A stretch of 64,000 nucleotides of DNA, from contig OY829329.1 of the NCBI GenBank assembly GCA_963691655.1, positions 7,268,708 through 7,332,707 of the forward strand. The letters are read 5' to 3'. Source of the stretch: Toxonevra muliebris (Eukaryota > Arthropoda > Insecta > Diptera > Pallopteridae). This document shows, in pieces, positions 34,317 to 45,250 of this stretch. Every line of letters begins with the position of its first letter. Position 1 is the first letter of the stretch. The notes beneath the pieces are model-generated. The model saw only the letters and a list, made by a program, of their open reading frames with translations. It was not told where the DNA came from and made no database searches. A program made the position numbers and the translations under genes.

Positions 34317-34554
34317 ACGCTACCTTAATTTGCTAAAGCCCTAACACGCATTTTTCAAATTTTACCAGAGAAGCAAAAAACGTTTTGGATTTGGAGTACT
34401 GCTTCAAGACTTTGTAATTTAAACTAAAAGAAAATGTCGGTGTAGGTCTCTAAAATTTTCGGTACAGATGAAAGTGGACACGCTTTATCATAAACCATCA
34501 AAAACTCGATATTGAAAAATTTTATGTTAGGGCCTTAGCAAATTAAAGCAGCGG
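34317..34554. mobile_element. MITE family H
   Basis: The left arm TAATTTGCTAAAGCCCTAAC (from 34326) is mirrored by GTTAGGGCCTTAGCAAATTA (to about 34546) with one mismatch, and the similarity extends outward to CGCTACC and GCAGCG. The interior of about 190 bp is noncoding. No convincing target duplication was found, so the superfamily is unassigned. Confidence 0.65.
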
Positions 34555-34821
34555 TATATAAGTATAGAATAGCATGAATCTTCCCATAAAAGTATGTAAA
34601 TACTTTGCGGGATTTTCTGAAGTCATTAGTATAGAGTCCCAAAGGTAATTTCTAAGGAACAAATTAGCTTAATAATTTCACGTTGAGTAAAATTGTTGAT
34701 AGTAGATAAAACTTTTTTTTTCAAATTCACCGCTTCATAAAATAATCAAATATAAGTATATAGAATTACTTATTGTAACTAGTTTTTAAAATTAATATTT
34801 ATGATGCGACAAAAAATGCAT

Positions 34822-34952
34822 TAGATGTTAAACGATCCCGTTTTCGCCTCTTCTCTTTCGTGCAAAAACACAATCGGGAGAACAATATCAAAGAAAACAA
34901 ACTTGCTCTTTGAATTTCTTGCTCTCTTGATCTCTTTTTTTTCAACTAATAC
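34822..34952 (-). repeat. Dispersed repeat R, copy 2
   Basis: Reverse complement of repeat R at 25605-25734, from TAGATGTTAAACGATCC to TTTCAACTAATAC. In this copy the sequence after CATCTAA continues uninterrupted, whereas in copy 1 the hAT-like element follows there. That supports the insertion boundary called at 25739. Confidence 0.6.
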
Positions 34953-37900
34953 AACTACTACTCCTACTACTACTATTATGGCACAACTCCTTTTTTCGGG
35001 GATAAATGGCATTGTGGAGGGGAACAAAGGACAGGTGAGGTGTATTGCGTATTGTATTTTGACGTTTACATATTGACTAGTCGGTAAAGCCCCAGTAACT
35101 TGGGGCTATTTTTTTTGTTCAAGAAATCTCTTTATGAAAAAACAAATATCAAAAGAGAACCAAACTAATCGTTGGTGTTTGTTTTGTTATTTGTGTATTC
35201 AGATAATTCGTTAGATAATTCTGAGAAATGCCGTTACTTCTCTCTCTCATTTATTATTTACTCCCGCTTAAGCAGTGATTTTTACAACGATAAATGCAAT
35301 GCTTTGTTCAATGAGAGAATTTTAAAAAACTTCCGACGCTAATATTTTGGTATTGGCTTAATCGATTTTAAATCTGATAATATTTTTACGTATTTGACCA
35401 CATATTTCTGCCGTGTATAATGCCTAGGTATGAAAATGACAAAATGTAACCGAAAATGACTGACCGTTGTTTACTGTCTTTTTGATAAAAAACGGTCAAA
35501 AATGGCTCATTAATGAGTAATTTTTGGTAATTTTCAATATAATAAAAAAAAAAATATCTACAAAATTAATATTTTTATTAACTAAAGAAAAAACTTGAAA
35601 ATTCCAAGATAAAAATATAAATTTAATAATTTATCCGAGCTTTTGTAAAGTATTAATGGCGAAAAAGGATAGAGAAAAACAACAACAAATATACTAAGGT
35701 GCTCCGTTAACCAAGTAGCATTCGCCCATTTTGATAATAGGTAATTGATTGAAACAAAAACAACAACATCTTTAATGCAAACAAAATAACACGAAGAGTT
35801 GTATTCGAGAAAAACAACAACAATGCTGACAAAACATGTGAAACAAATTTGCACATACATGCGTGTGTTATTACGAATTTAACCGAAAAATACTAATATT
35901 ACCGGCCATTTTCAGTAAAATACCATCGTGACCGGTAACTTTCGGTTTTTTTACATCTCTACTAATGCCACACACAAAGAGTTTTTCTTTTTCACTCATT
36001 CAAGTTTTGGTGTCGAGAATTTGCTTAAGTATTTAAAAAAAGAAAAAAAAAAAACAAATCATTCAAATTGTTTTTGTCTTTCATGCAAGCTTCGGGTTTC
36101 TAAAGATTTTTAAGTAATACCCCAAAAATTTTATAAAAATACATGATCTGAGAAATTTTCTGAATTGATAAGCACAGGGAAGTCCCCGAGGGAATTTTTG
36201 TGAAATAAAATCGTTCAATAATTTAAAACTTCTTGAATGAAATCCTTTATAGTAAATACAATTTTTTTATTCTCACTCAGCACTCCAAGATATCCAAGTA
36301 TAATTCCAGATAGTAACGATTTTATCCAAGCTTTAATTTTTAGAAAATATTCATGGGTATTTCGAAGAAAAATTCAATTCAAATGCAGATTTTTTTCATT
36401 CTTCATTCAAACTTCTGTTTTTTTAATTTTTTTTTATGATCACCTAGAATTTAATTATCTAGTATCTAAAGTTAGTGTATCCTTAAAGTGATTGCATTAG
36501 AAGTTGGGTTAAAAGTTATACAACGTAAATAAAAATATACTAAAAATAGAAAATAATCTTATTTGCTAAAAATTCTTAGAAATATTCCATTACGCATGCA
36601 CATAGACTAATAATATTTAATTTATTAAATAATAATTACACCATTTATACCATAATATTTACCCCCAGCACGTCATAATTTCTTTAGAATCTGATGTTTG
36701 TTTATTTTTGCTAGCTAGATTTACTAGATTATGTAGTTTTACTTATGCGATTTCGAAATTAGCACAAGGCTAATCATTTAAAACAAAAAAATACAAAAAA
36801 TTAAAACTAATTTCTGTTTCAATTGACGCAAATGGAGTTGGGAAATTCTGGTCTGTTGCTCACATGACAGTAGCGCAAATAATAAAAATTTATTAATTAA
36901 AATGAAACAGAAAATGTAGGCATTATAATGAATCTAATTTAGATTTGAATTAAAAAAATATATATTTACATGACATTCGATTAGTATGAACATAACTATA
37001 TTAGTTTTTATTGTGCAACAATTTTAAAAAATGACACTTGATTCAAATAAAAATATGATTACGCACTTAGTCTACAACGTACTTTTCAAACCACCATCAA
37101 AAATGCCATTAAAAATCTCACACAATTGACGCATTTCCGTTGCATTTTTGGAAATACTTGAACTACTTGAGATTCTGTGGTGTTTCCCATCGCTCGCTTT
37201 CATCATTCATCTGAACCTATGTATGATTAAATGAAATTCATCTTAAATTTCAAAGTGAATCACACTTTGGGAGCCACTTAAAGTTTACTACGCAAAAAAT
37301 AAAAATTAATGAATTCCTTCAAAATTTGCTTATTTTTTTGATGAGTACCGCATATATGCATGTAAATATAAAAATGCAAATTAATTCATAACAATTTTTT
37401 TTACTTTCTATCTTAAATCGTTGGATTTCTCATTGTGTGTGGGATCTCGCTGATTTTCACATTAACAATCGTCGTTCACGTGCATAGTTCAACTATTAGT
37501 AGAAGCATTTGTGATTTATTAGCTTCATGTATGTATAAATATACATGCACATATATTTATGTATGTATGTTTGTGTATCGCTGTAATTGATTTACAATGA
37601 AACTCTGTACAATTGCTGACGTTAAATTGTGGGTGTGATATTTATATTTTAGAAGTGTTATTGATATGATGAAATGAATGAAAAAGTAATAAAATTATTA
37701 GAATATAAATGCTAATAGATTTATGGCAGATTTATTTTTTATTTTAATTTTTTTTTTTAAGTGATTTTCAAATTGATTTTATTACACTCGAGAAAAATAG
37801 TTTGCGTGTATGAAATAAATTTTGAGAGTATTGCCCTCAATTGTTGAAAAGATTGTTGAGAGCATCAATTGGTGGATAATTTGATTTAAGCTCTCTTGGA

Positions 37901-37999
37901 AATAAGCATCAAGCGTTATTGTCTCTCAGAATTGCATATTCTCGTAAAGCGAGCAAAATAAGAAAAGTACGTAAGCAGAAACCATAGTAGAAACCATAG
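34953..37999. other. AT-rich noncoding DNA
   Basis: No supportable gene on either strand over about 3 kb. The ends of a possible diverged element (GTAACCGAAAATGACTGACC near 35436 and GACCGGTAACTTTCGGTT near 35930) are too weak to call. Confidence 0.55.
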
Positions 38000-38603
38000 C
38001 AGAATAATAGAGATAGCCACATCCGGGAGGGAAACTAAGTTTAACTGTCAAACTATGAAGTGAGAGTGCTGAACGAAGTGGTTCTTATATGAATTGAAAT
38101 CCCGAAACACACACACACATATTTCACACGTTATGCACACAATATGATTTTTGATTTGGCAATAGAGCAGTGGTGCCCAAAAGTTTCTTATGGAAGTGCA
38201 AACACCATTAAATATAAACTCTATTATTATAAAACAGGGGTGCCCAAAACTTTCTTATGGAAGTGCAAAACACCAATACATATAAACGTTATTTTTATAA
38301 AGAACAAAAAATCATACGTTAGACAACAACAAAATCTACTTTGAATGTAACTGTCGCCAATGTGTACCAACAAAGCATACGAAAGTGTTGTTGCTTTGTT
38401 CTTTGGAAACTAAAAAGACAAAATTGTTCGTATATTTCGTATTGCTTAGTGTTATGTGTGTGTATTAGAATGCACAGCATATGCTTTAATGCTTTTACAA
38501 AAACAAATGTGCACTGAGCGCATATGACGTGGGCAGCCCTGCAATAGAGAGCTCAGAATGAAAAAGAGAGCAGAATGTTGGATGCATGCGGCTAACTCTA
38601 TTA
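38000..38603. mobile_element. MITE family C, copy 2, interrupted by a hAT-like element
   Basis: The left end CAGAATAATAGAGATAGCC is mirrored by GGCTAACTCTATTA on the right. Interior blocks match copy 1 at 25411-25569 up to the CACACACA tract and resume after 38549 with ATGTTGGATGCATGCGGCTA. The intervening 374 bp are a separate element with its own target duplication. Confidence 0.72.
38168..38541. mobile_element. hAT-like MITE nested in MITE C, 8-bp target duplication
   Basis: It starts CAGTGGTGCCCAAAAG and ends GACGTGGGCAGCCCTG, flanked by the perfect duplication CAATAGAG at 38160-38167 and 38542-38549. The first 67 bp or so are duplicated in tandem: a second CAGGGGTGCCCAAAAC end starts near 38236. 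Later parts (CATACGTTAGACAACAACAA, GCATACGAAAGTGTTGTTGC) match the relative at 25739-25986. Confidence 0.88.
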
Positions 38604-38644
38604 AGCTTACAGCCGTCGGCGGTAAAAACACCGGTTTTTTTCGG

Positions 38645-38715
38645 CGGCTCATTTTTGCTCTGTCGTTTCGAGTACGTCAACACTTTACCAGTAAAAACTA
38701 GTAACAGTTCTTTGC
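38645..38715 (+). repeat. Dispersed repeat J, copy 2
   Basis: The sequence CTCATTTTTGCTCTGTCG, GAGTACGTCAACACTTTACC, AAAAACTAGTAACAG parallels 28418-28497. Confidence 0.5.
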
Positions 38716-39517
38716 AAAATTATTGTTGTTAACTTCAAATCGATTTTGATTAGATTTTCTTGCGTACAAACGAGCAGGTGATATTTTCTAATGAGTCAAT
38801 CGCTATAATAAATGCAGAAACAAACGTTAGTTAAATGCTCCAATTATCAGAGGGGCTAAAGCGATGGGCATAACACTGATTTGCATGGTTTTGGACCTAA
38901 GCAGCCAAAATATGTTGTCAAGGTAATTTTAGGCGCTGATTACGAATCCACAGTCCGTTTTTTGCTATCAGGTCCGGTTTTCAATTAAATTTTTGCATAA
39001 AACTAAATGCTCCTTCCATTCAAAGACAAATATAGCTCACACAACATGAATGGCTACGAAAAACTCACCCCAGGCCCTCTTCCATGCGGTATTGTACCAA
39101 AAAAAGAAAAAAAAAAAGGATTGTCATATAATTATGAAGTAAACTGTATTTATGTTGCTTGTATTTTTAACGGCATTTTCAGTTATTAACCTTTATGACC
39201 TTTTTAAATGAACAAAAAGACAAAAAAAAAAAATATAAAAATCGTAATAATTATTGTTTTTATTATAATGCTATTATCAGTTGGCTCGCGCCAAACGTCG
39301 CCATTCATTAAATGCCTATACAAATTTTTAATACAACATAAAGCTTTTTTTAATATTAAAATTTTTATGAAAATCGTACGATTCTCATATACCCTACATA
39401 CCTACTTATTATATTCTTATATTATTAATTGGTATTAACTTTAAGCTTCGAATTTTTAGCTTGCCATTGTAGATTATTTATTTGGAACTGTTAATATAAG
39501 GAGGGAACTTAACATAT
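38716..39517. other. Noncoding DNA
   Basis: No recognisable gene. Short open frames are A/T-driven. Confidence 0.5.
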
Positions 39518-39752
39518 CTGTGGTAAAAAGAAATAACAGCTTAAGTTTATTGTTTTGTCAACCGAGTTTGATAAGTTTGAATAGAAATATTTTAAAAAGA
39601 CTCTGTGATCAAATTAAAGACCATTTTCGAAAAGATATATGATTCCAAAAATTATTTAATTATTATTTAAATTGCGAATTTATAATTAAAAATATATGAT
39701 AAAATATTTTCCATCTCAAGTTGAGTTAAGCTGTTTTTCCTTTTTACCACAG
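39518..39752. mobile_element. MITE family G
   Basis: The left arm CTGTGGTAAAAAGAAATAAC runs on through AGCTTAA, and the right arm TTAAGCTGTTTTTCC runs on through TTTTTACCACAG. The 27-bp arms differ at two positions. The interior is about 180 bp of AT-rich noncoding DNA. The flanks show no clear target duplication. Confidence 0.7.
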
Positions 39753-40408
39753 AAATAATAGCTCGCCTTAGATTTCTTACAAAATCATCTCTTCTCCATT
39801 ATATTCAACAACTCAGTTTCAAGTTCTTTATAAATAGCAAATACTTAGTTAACTTTAGTGGCCTATAATAAAAAATGTTCCAAGAAAGAATCAAAATAAA
39901 TTTTTATCACTTTAAACCAAAAAATAGTAAGTACTTTCATGCAATTAAAATTGTTTGTTGTTTTACTAAAATGAAAATACGAGCAATAACATTATTTATT
40001 CTTAAATCATTTTATATTTAGACAGACGCTTTTTCTGTTCAGTTTAATCTCTACACTAATGAAAATTTCACTGCCATTGGCAGACGTAATCAACCAACGC
40101 AATCATAATTTCTTATCTTCAATACTTAAAAACGTAAAGTTCTTTGACTTAATTATTTTCATAAATTCTAAGAGCTTCATGTGAAAAGTTTTTGCAATGC
40201 TAGGATCAATTAATTAATTATGCGCTTTGAAAACTATGACAATAGATAACAGTACAAAATTATAATTAACAAATTATTTAAATATATACAAATGTGCATG
40301 TAGTAAATTTCAGATTAACCAAGAGTTCTTTAACCGAACTCCAAATAATATAAGATTTCTTTGATTGCTTCAAGGCTATCTAGCAATACGTACGTCATGA
40401 CTCTGTTA
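39753..40408. other. Noncoding DNA
   Basis: Nothing recognised. Confidence 0.5.
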
Positions 40409-41002
40409 TAGAGATAGGCAAGTGACACGGGTGAACGTGAAATAATTTCAACGCAAGCATGCGTGAGTGTGATATAATTCTCACCTGAGCCAGCAACACC
40501 AAGAGTCGTGATTAAGCAGGTATCATCACTCTAACCTAGCCTAACCTTCAACGAAAATAACTAAGGAGCTGTTATATGGTACTATCGGTGATTAACAGAG
40601 ATCTACATATTCATTCAGGTTCTTTAACTTGAAAAGACGATATATTTTCAGAAATCAGAGACTGCTCCATTGTAAAAGTCAATAACGAAAATCACGCCAA
40701 CGTAAATTTGATAACTTTTTGGATAAACGTTTATGACTAGCCACGTTTAAAAGTTCTTGCTCGACAGAGAACTCTACTACAAGTGAACTAATTTTCTCAA
40801 TCTCTGGGCGCATCATAGAAGAAAGAAAGACCCACGAAAGAAGAAAATCTATACATTTTTTATATCAAAAATAAAAATATGAAATTTTGTGGAAAAATAT
40901 CAACGTTCCTGAAGATGCGTAAATTTTTTTTTTTTTTTTTAAAACGTCAAACGTATGTGTATCAACGTGCGTGACTGAAAAAAACTCACGCACCCACCTC
41001 TA
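40409..41002. mobile_element. Probable hAT-like non-autonomous element
   Basis: The left end TAGAGATAGGCAAGTGAC is mirrored imperfectly by CTCACGCACCCACCTCTA at the right. Flanks CTCTGTTA (40401-40408) and CTCTGTAG (41003-41010) look like a mutated 8-bp target duplication. The interior has an internal GTGAACGTGA/AACGTGCGTGACTG similarity and no coding. The class is inferred from terminus style and flank length. Confidence 0.5.
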
Positions 41003-41411
41003 CTCTGTAGTTCTAAATGAAATTAGTTTAGTGTCATTAATAATTAAATTGAATTTACACGTGTTATTTTTAAAGAAGAAAATTTAATGTGCAATCTCAA
41101 TCAGTTCAATATAATTGCAATTACTATTATTCCCACAGTATTAATAGTAAGTTTATTCTTTATAAATAAAAAATTTTAATGCTTTAATGATTTATACAAG
41201 TGCATACGTAAAAAGCAGTATTAGTCATATTTCAACTTTCTACGAAAGTAACCACAAATATACCTACAATTTTTTTATAATTTTGCTTTTTAATTTACGC
41301 ACTTAAAAAGTGTTTCCATTTGCACCATGTATAAATGGAATAAAGCATTGGCTAACAATTAATTAAAATAATATAAAAATTATTATTAAAGACAAGTCAT
41401 TATAATGATTA
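41003..41411. other. Noncoding DNA
   Basis: AT-rich with no gene. It ends with the target duplication of the following SINE (41399-41411). Confidence 0.5.
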
Positions 41412-41720
41412 TGACGACCTCGATAGCCTAGTGGATAGTGCACTAGACTTTCATCTGGGAGGTTCGGGTTCGATTCCCGTCTTCGTCTGGTGGTTAATTT
41501 TTATTACTTTCTTATATTCACTATCAATATGAAGTGTATGAGAATTATAAGATAGTGTACAAGTACACACATTGGTTGGTAATGGCAAAACCACCAAGCC
41601 GATAAAAAATTGCCACAGCGCCGTTCGGAATCGGCGTTAAACTGTAGGTCCAACTATGTGGTATCACAATGGGTCGTTCAGGCCTAAGTGTGTCTCTCGA
41701 CAGCCACTCCAACCTAACCT
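41412..41720 (+). mobile_element. tRNA-headed SINE with 13-bp target duplication
   Basis: A perfect direct repeat, ATTATAATGATTA, flanks the element at 41399-41411 and 41721-41733. The head has an A box (TAGCCTAGTGG) and a B box (GGTTCGATTCC) at tRNA spacing, so RNA polymerase III transcription is expected. A body of about 230 bp follows, with GTTCGGAATCGGCGTTAAAC and ATGGGTCGTTCAG, ending CCAACCTAACCT instead of poly-A. Further copies are at 50836-51079 and 53273-53361 (3' part). It is a SINE, not a tRNA gene: no tRNA acceptor stem closes. Confidence 0.88.
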
Positions 41721-41733
41721 ATTATAATGATTA

Positions 41734-42041
41734 ATTTAGTATATGTACGTTATAGGTGATCGAATTGCTCGGCGAATTTTTTCGAGATATCGGCTACCCC
41801 CTAGAAAGATAGTATGGGTATTCCAACAACGACTTAACTACGACACAAATGCAGTATATCGCATAAGTTTACATCGCCTTAAATTGCAACAACAAACTTG
41901 TATGGAAAATTATTTGCGCCGTTTTCGCCTCAATATTATGGTGCAAATAAAATATACACGCGTATATGCAACCCTGTTCTCAGCATTTCTCTCAAAGAGA
42001 AAACAAATGTTGCCAGTTTTCACAAAAAAATTAGATTTCTC
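41734..42041. other. Unassigned GC-richer stretch
   Basis: An open frame on the plus strand runs from 41743 to 42240 and crosses into repeat D, so it is not a conserved gene. Composition is less AT-rich than the flanks, suggesting part of a larger repeat, but no family is recognised. Confidence 0.35.
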
Positions 42042-42354
42042 TAAAGCCGTAGTTATGTTCAGATTTCGCTCGGCGAACAACATGAAATTGTTGTTGCCCG
42101 GAACACAAAGTGAGAATTTCTACTCACTCTCTCAACGAACACGAGCTCGGTGGAATGAACACCGAGCACGCAGAGAATTCAGGGTGGCAATGAGTTATTT
42201 TACAAAACATTATCATTACATACAAAATATTACTAAATAAAGGAGTGCATTTCGACAAAAAGCAACTCTTCAAGCTGAATGTAACCACCTCGACCGAGCA
42301 CGGGACAAAATGTTTTGTGTTCTTCGAATACCGAGCACTAATATAAACAGGCCG
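42042..42354 (+). mobile_element. Dispersed repeat family D, copy 2
   Basis: Matches the reverse complement of 17848-18136. Here CGGCGAACAACATG, CGAACACGAGCTCGG, AGGGTGGCAATGAGTTATTT and GCTGAATGTAACCACCTCG occur in order. Near-terminal AGCCGTAGTTATG and CTAATATAAACAGGC correspond to the GGCTGTGGTTATATT ends of copy 1. Confidence 0.6.
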
Positions 42355-42371
42355 AGACAGACAAAAAATAC

Positions 42372-42471
42372 CAACTTGAGTCCCCCGACTTTTCGATTGA
42401 AGTTACTTTATGATTTCAAAGTTACTTTGTGATTTCAAAACTTCAATCGAAAAATCGGGGGACTCAAGTTG
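42372..42471. mobile_element. 100-bp foldback with perfect-like 33-bp arms
   Basis: The left arm CAACTTGAGTCCCCCGACTT extends through TTCGATTGAAGTT and is mirrored by AACTTCAATCGAAAAATCGG then GGGACTCAAGTTG. The 34-bp loop is an internal near-tandem repeat of AGTTACTTTRTGATTTCAAA. Extended hairpin formation is certain if transcribed. A very small MITE or a precursor-like hairpin are both possible. Confidence 0.6.
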
Positions 42472-43959
42472 ATTTTTTTTTTTTCGGCACAAAACTATAG
42501 GTCTCTTCCATATTCAGCACAACTGTGTTCAGCAGTTAATTTTTGTCGAAACTATTAGCTAAAAACACAACGTGGCAAAATGCAAAAACTAAACTTGTAG
42601 GAGCCCTAAGTTCTCAAGAGGGGTAGAAGAAGATATAAAAAAAAGGATTTTGTCTCACTCTAGCAACTAATTTTCTATCAGCTATCGGAAACGGGTAATA
42701 AACACTTCATTTCAGAAATAAAATGTGCTTATTTTACAAAAAAAAAAAAAATTAAATAATAATAAAAATAATTACAATACAAATAAGAAATTTAAATAAA
42801 AATTATCAATATTAAAAATCTAAGAAAAATTTAAAGCACGTCTTCAAACAAAACAAACAAACAGAGACTCCATTAATATACACACCCACTACTAAGGCAT
42901 ACAGTCACAAAAACACACCTACAAGTATATTAAAACAAATAAACAAATAATTAAGTATAATACGAATAAAATTATTTAAATTAATCAAAAATTTTATGTG
43001 CATACTATAGTAGCTGTTTAAAAAAGTGACGTCAAAAATATCATTGAAATATGTAGAATGAAATGAAATATTCATATATTAAATATGATATTTAGTATTA
43101 ATAGCAAATTACTGACGATATTATCAGATGATATACACTTGTAATATGAAAAATGAGTAGTGTCAGTTATTTTAATAAGTAAGTAAATATGTAGTAGTAA
43201 ACAGTAGTAGTATGTAGAAGAAATACAATAGTTGCCAAACTACTACTCAAAAATAACTACTAAAGCAGCAAAGACATGATTGCAATATTAAATTACAACT
43301 TTGACGTTAGTGATTTGATTATTGTTACTGACATACATACATACACACGTTTTATAAAAAAAACATAGAGTAGATTAAAAAAAAAAAAGAAAAAAAAAAA
43401 CCGCAACAATAATAAAAAGAATTAAGTATTGTATATAAAATGCGTCAATTCGTCTTCAAGTTTAATTGAAACACACAGCTACTTCAGCTTCTTTGTTTAG
43501 TCGAGAATTGTTCTTCTTCTTTTTCTGATGATTACTAATAAGATTTTCTTTAATGTAATTACACGATATTATTTGTGGTTCTGACACGTATGTATCGCAG
43601 CATTACAAACGTCATTCGCATACCCAGCAAAAAAAAAAAAAAACTGTTTCACTAGATAACTTTAAAAATAACCTTTTTTCTAAAGAATGTATTTTCAAAC
43701 GAGTTCTTAGAATCTAGTCATTCTAAGTAATGCAATGAACTATTACTCACGAACTTACTGCTCTTAAGACATTGATATAGTAATTGCAACTATAATCATA
43801 TGGTAAATTACTTTTAAAAATAGAATTGAAAGGTATAATAAGTATATAACTGAATAAAAAAAAATTATAATTTTGATTGTTTACTTGGTTAATAACTTGT
43901 TCTCGTTTATATAGAGTGCATCTGTTGAATTTCTTAGATTCGTAGAAAGATTTTGTGTT
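42472..43959. other. AT-rich noncoding DNA
   Basis: No gene. Poly-A runs and one TGACGTCA palindrome at 43027. Confidence 0.55.
43027..43034. promoter_or_regulatory. CRE-type palindrome TGACGTCA
   Basis: A perfect palindrome in the context AAGTGACGTCAAAA. Confidence 0.35.
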
Positions 43960-44424
43960 TACACCAGCGAGGACCAAAGAGTCGACCGCGTGCACAAGAG
44001 CATAAGAAATTTTACACGTTTAGGGCTCATTTCCATAAAAAAGAGATTAGCCTATCATTGTGGATGTATAGGTGGCCATCACTGGTTTAAGTGAGGAGCA
44101 GAATGTGAAGCTGCAGCGTGAAGTAACAATCTGTTAAAGGTAAAATGCGTTTCTGACACACTTCCAAAGCAGCTTTTTTTTATTTTGCACCCGGAAAACG
44201 CACCCATTGTGTTTGATTACAATGAAAATGTATACATTTTACTTTTAACAGATTGTTACTTCTCCCTTCAGCTTCACATTCTGTTCCTCACTTTACACCA
44301 GCGTAGGACAAAGACTTGCATGCAGGCAAATGAGCTTAAGAAATTTCATACGGACAGAGCTCATTTTCATAGAAAAAGTGCTCAATCGATCATTGTGGAT
44401 GTATAGGTGGCCACCGCTGGTTTA
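43960..44424. mobile_element. Compound of two direct MITE copies around an inverted-repeat core
   Basis: Copy 1 (43960-44089) and copy 2 (44292-44424) both begin TTTACACCAGCG and end CTGGTTTA, and share CATTGTGGATGTATAGGTGGCCA. Between them, 44090-44291 has ends AGTGAGGAGCAGAATGTGAAGC and GCTTCACATTCTGTTCCTCACT, which form an inverted repeat of about 60 bp continuing through GTAACAATCTGTTAAA. This may be one long-TIR element whose outer parts are direct copies, or a MITE inserted between tandem copies. A third partial copy of the outer unit is at about 45154-45250. Confidence 0.6.
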
Positions 44425-44450
44425 CACACTTTAATTTATGCTATTAACAC

Positions 44451-44580
44451 TTGGGTTATTCACAAGCAGTCGTATACTGCCGTTTAGTTGTAAAGTCGTA
44501 TAATTTTGTATGAAAAATGAGAAAATTTACGACAAAAGAGAGTATACAACACCAAATACAACACCTTGTGAATTGCCCAA
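44451..44580. mobile_element. MITE family L
   Basis: The ends TTGGGTTATTCACAAG and CTTGTGAATTGCCCAA form a 16-bp inverted repeat with two mismatches. The interior has mirrored GTATACT-type words. It is about 130 bp and noncoding. Confidence 0.55.
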
Positions 44581-45153
44581 CTATAAATAATCACAACATA
44601 CAACAACAATGTCTTATTTTATGAAAAATCTATCGCTTGCAACAAAATTGTTACTTCATACATATATGCAATATATGACAAGGTGAGTATGCAGTGAGAG
44701 AGCAATAATGAGAGTGCGTATATGAAGTTGGTGTGAGTGTGGGAAGTGGGTGTGAGTGTATATGATGCGAGTATGAATATAAGAGCATAAATATGAAGTG
44801 AGTGAACAAAAATCTGTTTGAGAGACATCATTTAAAATCAAATTTAACTTTCTGTGTACAACTTCCACTTATTTTAATTTTTATTTTTAATATTTTTTTG
44901 GGTTTAATAAAATGGGAAAGTCATTAAAAATATGACTACCCTCACACGATTAAGCTCATAATTTAATAAAAACTAGTGTCGTTTGTTAATATTAAAAAGA
45001 AGATAGAAGAAAGAGAGAGCTGGAGGAGAGGGAAAGTAATCTAGTAAGATCATAGTTATGATGAAGAGGGATTACTGGAAAACTCCATTACTCTTCAAAT
45101 GAGAAAGGGAGCAAAAAAAGAGAGGAAGTGGAGAGGACCGTGGATTAAAGAGT

Positions 45154-45250
45154 AACAAGCGTGAACAAGAGCGTAAGAAATTGCACACGCTCATATTCAT
45201 TTTCATATAAAAAGAGCTTGTGCATGTATAAGTGGCCATAGTTGATTACA
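45154..45250 (+). mobile_element. Partial third copy of the TTTACACCAGCG unit
   Basis: The stretch CAAGAGCGTAAGAAATTGCA, ATATTCATTTTCATA, AAAAAGAGCTTGTGCATGTA, AAGTGGCCATAGTTGATTAC follows the order of the unit at 43960-44089. Its termini are decayed. Confidence 0.45.

Noticed and set aside
35436..35950. Possible element with GTAACCGAAAATGACTGACC and GACCGGTAACTTTCGG ends
   Set aside because: The mirrored similarity is too weak and interrupted to define ends, and no target duplication was found.
41412..41485. tRNA gene suggested by the A and B boxes
   Set aside because: The acceptor stem does not close, the sequence continues into a conserved 230-bp body, and it is bounded by a 13-bp target duplication and repeated elsewhere; it is a SINE head.
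41743..42240. 165-codon plus-strand open frame
   Set aside because: Its second half lies inside dispersed repeat D, which is noncoding in its other copy, and no family motif is seen.
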